64,000 nucleotides of DNA from Streptosporangium subroseum (GTDB lineage Bacteria; Actinomycetota; Actinomycetes; Streptosporangiales; Streptosporangiaceae), in the NCBI RefSeq assembly GCF_900188345.1, contig NZ_FZOD01000010.1, forward strand, positions 124,001 to 188,000, given 5' to 3'. The position numbers and the translations under genes are program-made. The notes under the pieces are model-generated. The model did not search any database, had not been told where the DNA came from, and worked only from the letters and a program-made list of their open reading frames with translations. This document shows, in pieces, positions 34,264-42,740 of this stretch. Each line of letters opens with the position of its first letter. Position 1 is the stretch's first letter.

Positions 34264-34281
34264 CGTTGCAGCATCGTTGCA
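34264..34281. promoter_or_regulatory. Paired CGTTGCA motifs in the aldehyde dehydrogenase/GAF regulator promoter
   Basis: cgttgca at 34264-34270 and again at 34275-34281, 11 bp apart (one helical turn). The reverse motif tgcaacg appears at 36072-36078 before the diol dehydratase small subunit. A shared site for the GAF regulator is a reasonable guess. A TTGATA/GATATA promoter for the dehydrogenase is also visible on the minus strand within 34215-34250. Confidence 0.4.
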
Positions 34282-34424
34282 CGGGGGAACGCCTGGCGGG
34301 TACGGTCGGCTGCCCGCCTTCGCCGAGATAGAGGCAGGCGTCGCGCGGCATGCTGGTGTAGGTCCGGTCACCGGCAGTGACGGTTGCCCTGACGCGCCCC
34401 GTCAGGGTCGCCGCGGAGCGCACT

Positions 34425-35972
34425 ATGAAAGTCCATCCCTCCAAAGCCTCGACAGCAGCACCGACAGCAGCCCCAGCGCCAATAGCAGCCCCGACGGCCC
34501 TGAGCCTGGCGTCGGACCCCGTGGCGCAGTTCCATCTGCTGCAGCAGGTGCGCGAGGCCACGCTCGGCGGTGAGAAGGCGACGGTGTCGCTCCGCTCGGT
34601 GATCTCCGAGTCCTGGCGGCGCTCACTGGCCGCCCATGTGGACCCGGAGGACTACCAGCCGCCGGTGGTCTACGGATCGGACGAGGTGGCCGACGTACGA
34701 TCGGCGCATCCGCTGCGCGCCGTGGTGCCACTCCTGCGTGATCTGCTGGTCGGCATCGCGGACGAGTCACGGCACGTCATGATCGTCACCGACGCGGAGG
34801 GCACCATCCTCTGGCGTGAGGGGCCGAGCGACATCTGCCTGCGGGCGGACCCGGTCGGGCTGTGCGAGGGCGCCCGCTGGACCGAGGACGTCATCGGGAC
34901 CAACGCGATGGGCACCGCTCTCGCGATCGACGCCCCGGTGCAGATCTACTCCGCCGAGCATCTTGTACGGACCTATCACACCTGGACCTGCGCGGCCGCG
35001 CCCATCCACGACCCGGACACCGGAGACCTGCTCGGCGCGGTCGACGTCAGCGGACTGCTCCAGGCGTTGCACCCCGCGGTGGTCTGCCTGGTCAACGCCA
35101 CCGCGCAGCTCGCCGAGAGTCACCTGCGCGGGCAGATGCAGCTGCGTGACGAGCGGTTGCGGGTCAGGAACATGCCGCACCTGGCCGGGCTGCGCGGCGA
35201 GGCGGGCGCGCTGCTGACCCCGACCGGGCGGGTCCTCGCCGCCGAGCCGCTCGGCCGGTGGCCCGAGCGCGTCCGGATCCGGTCCGGTGCCGATCGGGTC
35301 CTGCTCGACGACGGCCGCGAGGCGCTGGTCGAGCCGCTGGCCGAGGGATACCTGCTCCGGGTTCCCCGCTCGGCGCGGGCGGTGCCGCGCCGGCCCAAGC
35401 TGTCGCTGTCGTTCCTCGGAGATCGGCCGGTGGCGGTGCTGGACGGCCGCGAGCTGCCGCTGACCCTGCGGTGGGCCGAACTGCTCGCCCTGCTCGCCCT
35501 GCACCCCGCCGGGCTGACCGCCGAGCAGCTGGCGCTGCAGCTCTACGGCGACGACGGCAACCCCGCGACGGTGCGCGCCGAGATCCACCGGCTCCGGACA
35601 CAGCTCGGCGACGCGGGCATGCAGGCCAAGCCGTACCGGCTGCGGGCCGACGTCGAGGCCGATTTCCTCGCCGCGCGGGCCGCGCTGAGCTCGGGTGACG
35701 TACGCGCGGCGGTGGCGGCCTGCCACGCGTCGCTGCTCGCCGGCTCGGAGGCGCCCGCCATCCGGGCGGAGCGCTACCACCTGGTGGCGGCGCTGCGGTC
35801 GGCCGTCCTCGATCACCACGACCTCGACGCGCTGTGGACGTTCGCGCAGAGCGAGCCCGGCAACGACGACCTCGAGGTGTTCGAACGCCTCGCCGGTGAG
35901 CTGCCCGCGCACGACCCCCGGCGGCCGGTCGTCGTGGCAAGGCTCGCGTGGCTGATCGCCGAGGACGAGTAG
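34425..35972 (+). CDS. GAF domain transcriptional regulator with C-terminal winged helix
   Basis: 515 residues. Ala/Pro-rich N-terminus, then an AcoR-like sensory region (SVISESWRRSLAAHVDPEDY, MIVTDAEGTILWREGP, GLCEGARWTEDVIGTNAMGT, HTWTCAAAPIHDPDTGDLLG) ending near residue 250. There is no AAA+ sigma-54 domain; instead the C-terminal half has a winged-helix region (LPLTLRWAELLALLALHPAG, LQLYGDDGNPATVRAEIHRL). This architecture is found next to aldehyde dehydrogenases in actinobacteria. It probably senses an aldehyde or diol metabolite and controls both flanking operons. The ATG at 34425 has GGAG 6 nt upstream. Confidence 0.85.
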   Translation: MKVHPSKASTAAPTAAPAPIAAPTALSLASDPVAQFHLLQQVREATLGGEKATVSLRSVISESWRRSLAAHVDPEDYQPPVVYGSDEVADVRSAHPLRAVVPLLRDLLVGIADESRHVMIVTDAEGTILWREGPSDICLRADPVGLCEGARWTEDVIGTNAMGTALAIDAPVQIYSAEHLVRTYHTWTCAAAPIHDPDTGDLLGAVDVSGLLQALHPAVVCLVNATAQLAESHLRGQMQLRDERLRVRNMPHLAGLRGEAGALLTPTGRVLAAEPLGRWPERVRIRSGADRVLLDDGREALVEPLAEGYLLRVPRSARAVPRRPKLSLSFLGDRPVAVLDGRELPLTLRWAELLALLALHPAGLTAEQLALQLYGDDGNPATVRAEIHRLRTQLGDAGMQAKPYRLRADVEADFLAARAALSSGDVRAAVAACHASLLAGSEAPAIRAERYHLVAALRSAVLDHHDLDALWTFAQSEPGNDDLEVFERLAGELPAHDPRRPVVVARLAWLIAEDE

Positions 35973-36204
35973 CCGCCCGCCGTACCCGGCGGAGAGAAGA
36001 CCACGGTTCAACACCGCAAAAGCGAGGTGATTAAATCGCCAAATTTGCACAATCAGTGAGCGCTATGTCATTGCAACGTAACGTTTCTTAGCATTCGTCA
36101 CATCTTGGCACCGCGGTGACCGTTCATGCGTTCGGTCGGAGACGGTGGCGACTCCGGTGACATCGAGCCCGCGGGCTCGTGATGGAGAAGGCAGGTGCGA
36201 GCCG

Positions 36205-36627
36205 ATGACCTCGGAAAAGCTGGATCCGCAGCGCGATTACCCGTTGGCGTCCCATCGTCCGGAGCTGCTCAGGACCCCGACCGGCAAGCGTCTCGACGAG
36301 ATCACCATGGAGGCCGTCCTGGCCGGCGAGGTGGCGGCCGAGGATCTCCGCATCGCGCCGGAGACGCTGCGGCTGCAGGCGCAGATCGCGGACTCCGTCG
36401 GCAGGCCGCAGCTCGGGCAGAACTTCCGCAGGGCCGCCGAGCTGACCGCGTTGCCCGACGAGAAGGTGCTGGGGTTCTACAACGCGCTGCGGCCGCGCGC
36501 CTCCACAAAACAGCAGCTGACCGCGATCGCGGAGGAGTTGGAGCATGACTACTCCGCCACGCTGTGCGCGCAACTGATCAGGGAGGCCGCCGACGTGTAC
36601 GAGCGCCGGGGCATCCTCGCGAGCTGA
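36205..36627 (+). CDS. Diol dehydratase small (gamma) subunit
   Basis: 140 residues of the PduE/DhaB3 family ([72 protein letters not shown]). It is part of the adenosylcobalamin-dependent dehydratase that turns 1,2-propanediol into propionaldehyde or glycerol into 3-hydroxypropionaldehyde. The ATG at 36205 is chosen because the family N-terminus begins here. Unusually it precedes the large subunit; in enterobacterial pdu and dha operons the order is large-medium-small. Confidence 0.92.
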   Translation: MTSEKLDPQRDYPLASHRPELLRTPTGKRLDEITMEAVLAGEVAAEDLRIAPETLRLQAQIADSVGRPQLGQNFRRAAELTALPDEKVLGFYNALRPRASTKQQLTAIAEELEHDYSATLCAQLIREAADVYERRGILAS

Positions 36628-36691
36628 GCACGCCACGCGTTCGCCGGACGTATTCGCCGGCGACAGAGGCATCAGGAAGGTGAGACCGGAG

Positions 36692-39100
36692 ATGAGCACC
36701 AAGCGCGCGGCGCGTCCCCAAACGTCAACGACCCAGACGCCGGCGGCCCAAGCGACAGCGGCCCTTCAGCGGCCCGGCCGCCAGACGCCGGCGGTCCCCA
36801 GGCGTTCCAAGCGCACGGAGATCCTGGAGAACCGCCCGGTCAACCTCGACGGTTTCGTGGAGGAGTGGCCCGAGGTCGGCATGGTCGCGATGGACAGCCC
36901 GTACGACCCGCGGCCGAGCGTGCGGGTGAAGGACGGGACCATCGTGGAGATGGACGGGAAGGACAGGAAGGATTTCGACTTCCTCGACCAGTTCATCGCC
37001 GACCACGCGATCGACGCCGCCGCGGCCGAGCGGGCGATGGCCATCCCGGCGACCGAGATCGCGCACATGCTGCTGGACCCGAGGGTGTCGCGCGCCGAGG
37101 TGCTGGCGGTGTCGTCCGGGCTGACGCCCGCCAAGCTGCTCGAGGTCGTCAAGACCATGAACGTGGTCGAGATGATGATGGCGATGCAGAAGATGCGGGC
37201 GCGGCGCACCCCGGCCAACCAGGGACACTCCACGAGCGCGCGGGACAACCCGGTCCAGGTGGCCGCGGACGCCGCAGAGGCCGGGCTGCGGGGGTTCCGC
37301 GAGCTGGAGACCACCCTCGGCGTGGTGCGGTACGCCCCGCTGGTGGCCATCGCGCTGCAGGTCGGCGCCCAGGCGGGGAAGCCAGGTGTGCTCACCCAGT
37401 GCGCGCTGGAGGAGGCCACGGAGCTTGAGCTGGGCATGCGCGGCATCACCGCCTACGCGGAGACGATCTCGGTGTACGGCACCGAGCAGGTCTTCTGCGA
37501 CGGCGACGACACCCCGTGGTCGAAGGCGTTCCTCGCCTCCGCGTACGCGTCCCGCGGGATCAAGATGCGGTTCACCTCCGGCACCGGCGCCGAGGTCCAG
37601 ATGGGCAACGCCGAGGGCAAGTCGATGCTGTACCTGGAGGTCCGTTGCATCCTGGTCGCCAAGGGCGCCGGGGTCCAGGGTCTGCAGAACGGCTCGATCA
37701 GCTGCATCGGCGTGCCCGGCGCGGTGCCGGCGGGGATCCGCGCCGTACTGGCCGAGAACCTCATCGCCAGCACCGTCGACCTCGAATGCGCCTCCGGCAA
37801 CGACCAGTCCTTCTCGCACTCCGACATGCGCCGCACCGCGCGGATGATGCCGCAGCTGCTGCCCGGCACCGACTTCATCTGCTCGGGCTACTCCGCCGTG
37901 CCGAACTACGACAACATGTTCGCCGGTTCCAACATGGACCCCGAGGACTACGACGACTGGAACACCCTCCAGCGGGACCTGCAGGTCGACGGCGCGCTCC
38001 GGCACGTCCCGGAGGCCGAGATCCTCGCCGCCCGCAACCGGGCCGCGCGAGCGCTGCAGGGCGTGTTCGCCCACCTCGACCTGGCGCCGATCACCGACAG
38101 GGAGATCGAGGCCGTCACCTACTCCCACGGCAGCAAGGAGCTGCCGCTCCGGGACGTGCTCGAAGACCTGAAGTCGGCGCAGTCGGTGATGGACCGGGGC
38201 GTCACCGGGCTCGACATCGTCAAGGGACTGGAGGCCGGCGGTTTCCCCGAGGTGGCCGAGGCGCTGCTGGGCGTGCTGAGGCAGCGGGTCTCCGGTGACC
38301 TGCTGCACACCTCGGCGATCCTTACCCCGGAGCTGACGACACTCTCGGCCGTCAACGACGCCAACGACTACGCGGGTCCGGGGAGCGGATACCGTCCGAG
38401 CGGCGCGCGGTGGGAGGAGATGAAACAACTCCGGCACGTCGTCAGCGCCCGCAACCCGGAACAGGAGGTCGGAGGCTCCTCCCCGAAGGCGGTTCCGGCC
38501 GGGACGGCGGTAGGCACGGGAGGCACGGCCGGTCGGCGCACGCTGCACCTGGAGGAGAAGGGCGCGGCCCATCAGGGGCGCCGCTCCGACGAGGTGGTCA
38601 TCGGCATCTCACCGGCGTTCGGCGACTTCTTCTCCAAGACCATCGTCGACGTTCCGCACGCGGAGGTGCTGCGTGAGCTGCTGGCCGGGGTGGAGGAGCA
38701 GGGCGTGCACGCCCGCGTCATCCGGCTCCGCTCCAGCGCCGACCTCGCGGTCATCGCCCACACCGCGGCCAGGCTCTCCGGCTCCGGCATCGGGATCGGC
38801 ATCCTCTCGCGCGGGACCACCATGATCCACCAGAAGGACCTGGTCCGCCTCTCCAACCTGGAGCTGTTCCCGCAGGCGCCGTTGATGGACCTGGAGACCT
38901 TCCGAATGATCGGCCGCAACGCGGCCCGGTACGCCAAGGGGGAGTCGCCCGAACCCGTGCCCTCACGCAACGACTACATGGCCCGTCCGCGCTGGCAGGC
39001 CAAGGCCGCGCTGCTGCACATCAAGGAGACCGAGTTCGTACGCCCGGACGCCGGGCCGGTGGAGCTCGGGGCGCTGATCAGCATGGCCGACGCCGGCTGA
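36692..39100 (+). CDS. Diol dehydratase fused large + medium subunit
   Basis: 802 residues. Residues ~40-590 are the large (alpha) subunit barrel ([75 protein letters not shown]); the His in [11 protein letters not shown] matches the substrate-binding His of PduC. After a Gly/Ala/Pro linker, residues ~632-800 form the medium (beta) subunit that holds B12 ([57 protein letters not shown]). Fused forms are known in actinobacteria. It requires adenosylcobalamin and K+. The ATG at 36692 has AGGAAGG upstream. No shell protein for a microcompartment is present nearby. Confidence 0.95.
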   Translation: MSTKRAARPQTSTTQTPAAQATAALQRPGRQTPAVPRRSKRTEILENRPVNLDGFVEEWPEVGMVAMDSPYDPRPSVRVKDGTIVEMDGKDRKDFDFLDQFIADHAIDAAAAERAMAIPATEIAHMLLDPRVSRAEVLAVSSGLTPAKLLEVVKTMNVVEMMMAMQKMRARRTPANQGHSTSARDNPVQVAADAAEAGLRGFRELETTLGVVRYAPLVAIALQVGAQAGKPGVLTQCALEEATELELGMRGITAYAETISVYGTEQVFCDGDDTPWSKAFLASAYASRGIKMRFTSGTGAEVQMGNAEGKSMLYLEVRCILVAKGAGVQGLQNGSISCIGVPGAVPAGIRAVLAENLIASTVDLECASGNDQSFSHSDMRRTARMMPQLLPGTDFICSGYSAVPNYDNMFAGSNMDPEDYDDWNTLQRDLQVDGALRHVPEAEILAARNRAARALQGVFAHLDLAPITDREIEAVTYSHGSKELPLRDVLEDLKSAQSVMDRGVTGLDIVKGLEAGGFPEVAEALLGVLRQRVSGDLLHTSAILTPELTTLSAVNDANDYAGPGSGYRPSGARWEEMKQLRHVVSARNPEQEVGGSSPKAVPAGTAVGTGGTAGRRTLHLEEKGAAHQGRRSDEVVIGISPAFGDFFSKTIVDVPHAEVLRELLAGVEEQGVHARVIRLRSSADLAVIAHTAARLSGSGIGIGILSRGTTMIHQKDLVRLSNLELFPQAPLMDLETFRMIGRNAARYAKGESPEPVPSRNDYMARPRWQAKAALLHIKETEFVRPDAGPVELGALISMADAG

Positions 39101-39114
39101 GGCTGGGGAAGATC

Positions 39115-40965
39115 ATGTCCCTGGTGGCAGGGGTGGACATCGGCAACTCGACCACCGAGGCGTGCCTCACGGACGTCGGCGAGGACGGGAAGGTCACCTA
39201 CCTCTCCGGGGCGCTGGGCAGGACCTCGGGGGTGAAGGGCACCACGGAGAACGTCTCGGGTGTCGTCGAGGTCGTGCGCAAGGCCCTGGCCGGGGCCGGA
39301 CGTGATCCGGCCGAACTCCAGACGGTGCTGGTCAACGAGGCGACCCCCGTGATCAGCGGAATGGCCATGGAGACGATCACCGAGACGATCATCACGGAGT
39401 CCACGATGATCGGGCACAACCCGGAGACGCCCGGTGGTGTCGGACTGGGGGTCGGCACCACCGTGGCCTTCCCGGACCTGCCGCGCTGCGCCGCGGGGAG
39501 CGCGGTGATCTGCGTGGTCGGCGCCGGAGTCGACTTCGAGGACGCCGCCGCGGGGATCAACGGCGCCGCCGCGCGCGGGGTCCGGGTCACCGGCGTGGTC
39601 GTGCACGCCGACGACGCCAACCTGATCGCCAACCGGCTGGCCGAGCAGGTACCGGTGGTCGACGAGGTCACGCTGGTGGACAGGGTGCCGCTGGGCATGT
39701 CGGCCGCCGTCGAGGTCGCGGAGCAGGGCCGCACCATCCGGACCCTGTCCAACTCCTACGGGATCGCCACGGTGTTCGAGCTCAACCCCGAGCAGACCCG
39801 CATGATCGCGCCGGTGGCGCGGGCGCTGGTGGGCAACCGTTCGGCCGTGGTGGTGCGCACCCCGGCCGGGGACATCACCGACCGCAGGATCCCCGCGGGC
39901 ACCCTGACCCTGATCGGGGAGAAGGCCAAGCGGCCGGTCGAGATGGAGGCCGGCGCCGAGGAGATCATGGCGACGCTGCAGCGGGTGCAGCCCCTGGTCG
40001 ACGCCGTCGGCGAGCCCGGCACCCATGTCGGCGGGATGCTCGCCCGCGTCCGCGACACCATGTCGGGGCTGACCGCGATGCCGGTCGACACCGTACGCAT
40101 CCAGGATGTGCTCGCCGTGGACACCTTCGTACCGCAGCGGATCACCGGTGGCCTGGCGGGGGAGTTCGCGCTGGAGAACGCGGTCGCGCTGGCCGCGATG
40201 GTACGTACCAGCAGGGGGCCGATGGAGCTGCTCGCCGCGCAGCTGCGCGCGGCCCTCGGCACGGAGGTGCTGATCGGCGGCGTCGAGGCCGACATGGCAC
40301 TGCTGGGCGCGCTCACCACTCCGGGTACCGAGAGGCCGGTGGCGATCCTCGACCTCGGCGGCGGATCCACTGACGCGGCGGTGTCCACCGAGAACGCCGA
40401 GGTGCACTCGGTGCACCTGGCCGGGGCAGGCGACCTGGTCACCAACCTGATCGACTCCGAGCTCGGGCTGGAGAACCTGGAACTCGCCGAAGAGATCAAG
40501 AAGTACCCGCTGGCGAAGGCGGAGAGCTTCTTCCACATCCGCATGGAGGACGGCACCGTCCGCTTCTTCGAAAAGCCCCTGCCCGCCGACGCCTTCGCCC
40601 GCGTCGTCGTGCTCACCGACGCCGGCATGCACCCGATCCCCACCCGGCACGGCGTGGAGAAGATCCGTCAGGTGCGCAGATCCGCCAAGCACCGGGTCTT
40701 CGTGGTCAACGCGCTCCGTGCGCTGGAGCAGGTGGTCCCGGGCGGCAACATCCGGCGTACGGGTTTTGTGGTGGTCCTGGGCGGTTCCGCGCTGGACTTC
40801 GAGATCCCGGACATGATCGCGGAGGCCGTCGCGGAGTTCGGGATCGTCAGCGGGACCGGCAACGTGCGTGGCTCCGAGGGCCCGCGCAACGCGGTGGCCA
40901 CCGGCCTGGTCGTCGGCTACGCGTCGGCACGGGCGGCCAGAACCGCGGTGAGCGCTGATGGATGA
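39115..40965 (+). CDS. Diol dehydratase reactivase large subunit (DdrA/PduG type)
   Basis: 616 residues with actin/Hsp70-like ATPase motifs (VAGVDIGNSTTEACLTDVGE, AILDLGGGSTDAAV) and family signatures (ETITETIITESTMIGHNPET, RNAVATGLVVGYASAR). It exchanges damaged cobalamin on the dehydratase for fresh cofactor using ATP. It begins 14 nt after the fused dehydratase gene (CTGGGGAAGATC before the ATG), so it is in the same operon. The small reactivase partner follows after a 36-bp repeat array. Confidence 0.93.
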   Translation: MSLVAGVDIGNSTTEACLTDVGEDGKVTYLSGALGRTSGVKGTTENVSGVVEVVRKALAGAGRDPAELQTVLVNEATPVISGMAMETITETIITESTMIGHNPETPGGVGLGVGTTVAFPDLPRCAAGSAVICVVGAGVDFEDAAAGINGAAARGVRVTGVVVHADDANLIANRLAEQVPVVDEVTLVDRVPLGMSAAVEVAEQGRTIRTLSNSYGIATVFELNPEQTRMIAPVARALVGNRSAVVVRTPAGDITDRRIPAGTLTLIGEKAKRPVEMEAGAEEIMATLQRVQPLVDAVGEPGTHVGGMLARVRDTMSGLTAMPVDTVRIQDVLAVDTFVPQRITGGLAGEFALENAVALAAMVRTSRGPMELLAAQLRAALGTEVLIGGVEADMALLGALTTPGTERPVAILDLGGGSTDAAVSTENAEVHSVHLAGAGDLVTNLIDSELGLENLELAEEIKKYPLAKAESFFHIRMEDGTVRFFEKPLPADAFARVVVLTDAGMHPIPTRHGVEKIRQVRRSAKHRVFVVNALRALEQVVPGGNIRRTGFVVVLGGSALDFEIPDMIAEAVAEFGIVSGTGNVRGSEGPRNAVATGLVVGYASARAARTAVSADG

Positions 40966-40975
40966 CATGGACGGC

Positions 40976-41118
40976 ACGGCCGGGACCGTGGATGAGAGGT
41001 CGGCGGATCATGTGGCCGGGATCATGGGTGAGAGGTCGACAGATCCTGTGGCCGGGACCGTGGGTGAGAGGTTGACGGATCATGCGGTCAGGACCGTGGT
41101 GAGGAGCTGACGGATCAT
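40976..41118. repeat. Four-unit 36-bp minisatellite ending at a start codon
   Basis: Units at 40976-41011, 41012-41047, 41048-41083 and 41084-41118 (36, 36, 36 and 35 bp), about 80-90% alike, pattern gtggccgggaccgtggg then tgagaggtcgacggatcat. Each unit carries a GAGAGG-like ribosome site and all but one end in ggatcat; the last ends at the ATG of the small reactivase gene. Confidence 0.85.
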
Positions 41119-41614
41119 GCACCACGCACCTGTCAATGACCGGCACTCCGATCGCGCGGGGCGAAACCGGCCCGCAGTGGTGTTGCTCCACCACCCGGAT
41201 CTCGGAAATCGGCACTGCCTGCGTGAGATCACCGCCGGCATGGAGGAGGAGGGCGTGCCATGCCGCATCGAGAGCGTGCCCCGCCCTGCCGAGAACGAGT
41301 CGTACCGCACCGAAGACAGGCCGTACCGTGCTGAGAACGGGCCGTACCGTGCTGAGAACGGGTCGTGCCCTGCCGGGAACGCGGCGGACGGCGGCGCGCG
41401 GGAGCTGGCCTTCGCCGCGGCCCAGGCCTCCAACCTCGACGTGGGGATAGGCGTGGACGCCGCGGGGTACATCTGTGTGCACCACGCCAAGTTGCCGCCG
41501 GACGCGCCCGCGGTGGCGGGCCCGCCTTCGAGTGCCCGCACCATGGGGCACAACGCCGCCCGGCTGGTCGTCGGCATTCCGTTCAAGCAGCAGGAGGGCT
41601 CTTCCCATGCCTGA
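41117..41614 (+). CDS. Diol dehydratase reactivase small subunit (DdrB/PduH type) with repeat insertion
   Basis: 165 residues. Family parts are visible at both ends (PAVVLLHHPDLGNRHCLREI, EEGVPCRIES; LAFAAAQASNLDVGIGVD, YICVHHAKLPPDAPA, GHNAARLVVGIPFK). It forms the alpha2beta2 reactivase with the 39115 product. Between residues ~55 and 90 lies an insertion of 7-residue repeats (SYRTEDR, PYRAENG, PYRAENG) absent from typical members, from a 21-bp DNA repeat. It overlaps the OsmC gene by 8 nt. Confidence 0.85.
   Translation: MHHAPVNDRHSDRAGRNRPAVVLLHHPDLGNRHCLREITAGMEEEGVPCRIESVPRPAENESYRTEDRPYRAENGPYRAENGSCPAGNAADGGARELAFAAAQASNLDVGIGVDAAGYICVHHAKLPPDAPAVAGPPSSARTMGHNAARLVVGIPFKQQEGSSHA
41279..41383 (+). 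repeat. 21-bp in-frame tandem repeat inside the reactivase small subunit
   Basis: Units at 41300-41320, 41321-41341, 41342-41362 and a decayed 41363-41383; the second and third are identical (ccgtaccgtgctgagaacgg then g). Because the unit is a multiple of three, the frame is kept. Confidence 0.85.
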
Positions 41615-42050
41615 TCGCATTGCCACGACACGATGGACCGGTGAGCTGGTCACCGGATCGGGAACGGTCACCCTCGTCTCCTCGGGAGCGGGCCGGTTCA
41701 CGTTCTCGCTGCCCACCCGGGCCGGCGAACCGGACGGTCAGACCAGCCCGGAGGAGCTGATCGCCGCGGCACACTCCGCCTGCTACAGCATGCAGCTGTC
41801 AGCGCTGCTCACCGCGGCCGGCACACCCCCGGAACGGATCGACACCACGGCGACGGTGTCCCAGAACCAGCGTGGAGAGGCCTACCTGATCACGGAGATC
41901 CGGCTGGTCGTGCGGGCCGCCGTTCCGGGCGTCGACGCGGAGGCCTTCCGCCGGGCGGCTACGAAGGCCAAGGAAACCTGCCCCGTCTCCGTGGCACTCA
42001 GCGCCACGGAGATCACCTTGGACGCGGAGCTGGAACAGGTGCCCACCTAG
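41607..42050 (+). CDS. OsmC family peroxiredoxin
   Basis: 147 residues. Both redox Cys are present: AAHSACYSMQLSALL and AKETCPVSVALS. The OsmC/Ohr family reduces organic hydroperoxides. GGAGGG precedes the ATG by 8 nt. Its place inside the diol dehydratase operon suggests protection of the radical B12 enzyme or removal of peroxides formed with reactive aldehydes; this is inference. Confidence 0.9.
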   Translation: MPDRIATTRWTGELVTGSGTVTLVSSGAGRFTFSLPTRAGEPDGQTSPEELIAAAHSACYSMQLSALLTAAGTPPERIDTTATVSQNQRGEAYLITEIRLVVRAAVPGVDAEAFRRAATKAKETCPVSVALSATEITLDAELEQVPT

Positions 42051-42068
42051 GAGCGCGACGGCACCCGC

Positions 42069-42204
42069 GATCTCGTCGATCAGTGAGGGGGACATCATCC
42101 GCGACCGTACCGATCGGTGAAGAGAGATCTCGTCCGCGACCGTATTGATCGCCAAGTGAAGATCTCGTCCGCGACCGTAATGATCAGTGAAGGGAGACGT
42201 CATC
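42069..42204. repeat. ~35-bp tandem repeat ending at the GlcG/HbpS start codon
   Basis: Three and a half units (atctcgtccgcgaccgtatt then gatcgccaagtgaag and variants) between the OsmC stop and the next ATG at 42205. The last unit supplies the GAAGGGAG ribosome site. Confidence 0.75.
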
Positions 42205-42624
42205 ATGCCCGCACGATTCGGCCTCGCCGAGGCCCGCCACGTGCTGGACGCCGCGCTGGACAAGGCGGATGAGATCGGCCAGCCCATGGACATCGCCGTG
42301 GTCGACGACGGCGGACACCTGCTGGCGTTCGCACGCCAGGACGGCGCCATCCGCGCCGGCATCGACATCGCCGTCCGCAAGGCCCGCACCGCCATACTGA
42401 TGGGGATGACCACCGAGCAGCTGGGGATGGCGGCCGCGCCCGGTGGCTCGCTCTACGGCATCGAGGTGACCAACGGAGGCCTGGTGATCTTCGGTGGCGG
42501 CATCCCGCTGGCCGAGGCGGGCGGTGAGGTCGTCGGCGCGATCGGGGTGAGCGCGGGAAACGTGGAACAGGACATCACGGTCGCCCAGGCAGGGGTGGAG
42601 GCCTTCGACAAGCACGCCGGATAG
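42205..42624 (+). CDS. GlcG/HbpS/PduO C-terminal-like heme-binding family protein
   Basis: 139 residues (LAEARHVLDAALDKADEIGQ, MDIAVVDDGGHLLAFARQDG, AGIDIAVRKARTAILMGMTT, GLVIFGGGIPLAEAGGEVVG, AIGVSAGNVEQDITVAQAGV). In Salmonella the C-terminal part of PduO belongs to this family, which fits its position at the end of a diol-utilisation operon. Members bind heme or cobalamin-like cofactors. The adenosyltransferase part of PduO is absent here. Confidence 0.88.
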   Translation: MPARFGLAEARHVLDAALDKADEIGQPMDIAVVDDGGHLLAFARQDGAIRAGIDIAVRKARTAILMGMTTEQLGMAAAPGGSLYGIEVTNGGLVIFGGGIPLAEAGGEVVGAIGVSAGNVEQDITVAQAGVEAFDKHAG

Positions 42625-42740
42625 CCGCGGCGTACGACCTGCTCCCTACGGAGGAGCTGGCTCTCCACGACGCGTTGCCACCATGATCGTCCTGTTGGCA
42701 GTGACGGCACTGATAAGCCTGAGCATCTCGACCACTAAGA

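Noticed and set aside
35973-36204. Possible cobalamin riboswitch before the B12-dependent dehydratase operon
   Set aside because: I looked for the B12 box (GCCACTG-type core) and the usual helix sequences and found none; the region is also short for this class.
36692-42624. Bacterial microcompartment locus
   Set aside because: Only the dehydratase, reactivase and accessory genes are present; no shell protein or typical pdu phosphotransacylase, alcohol dehydrogenase or adenosyltransferase was found.
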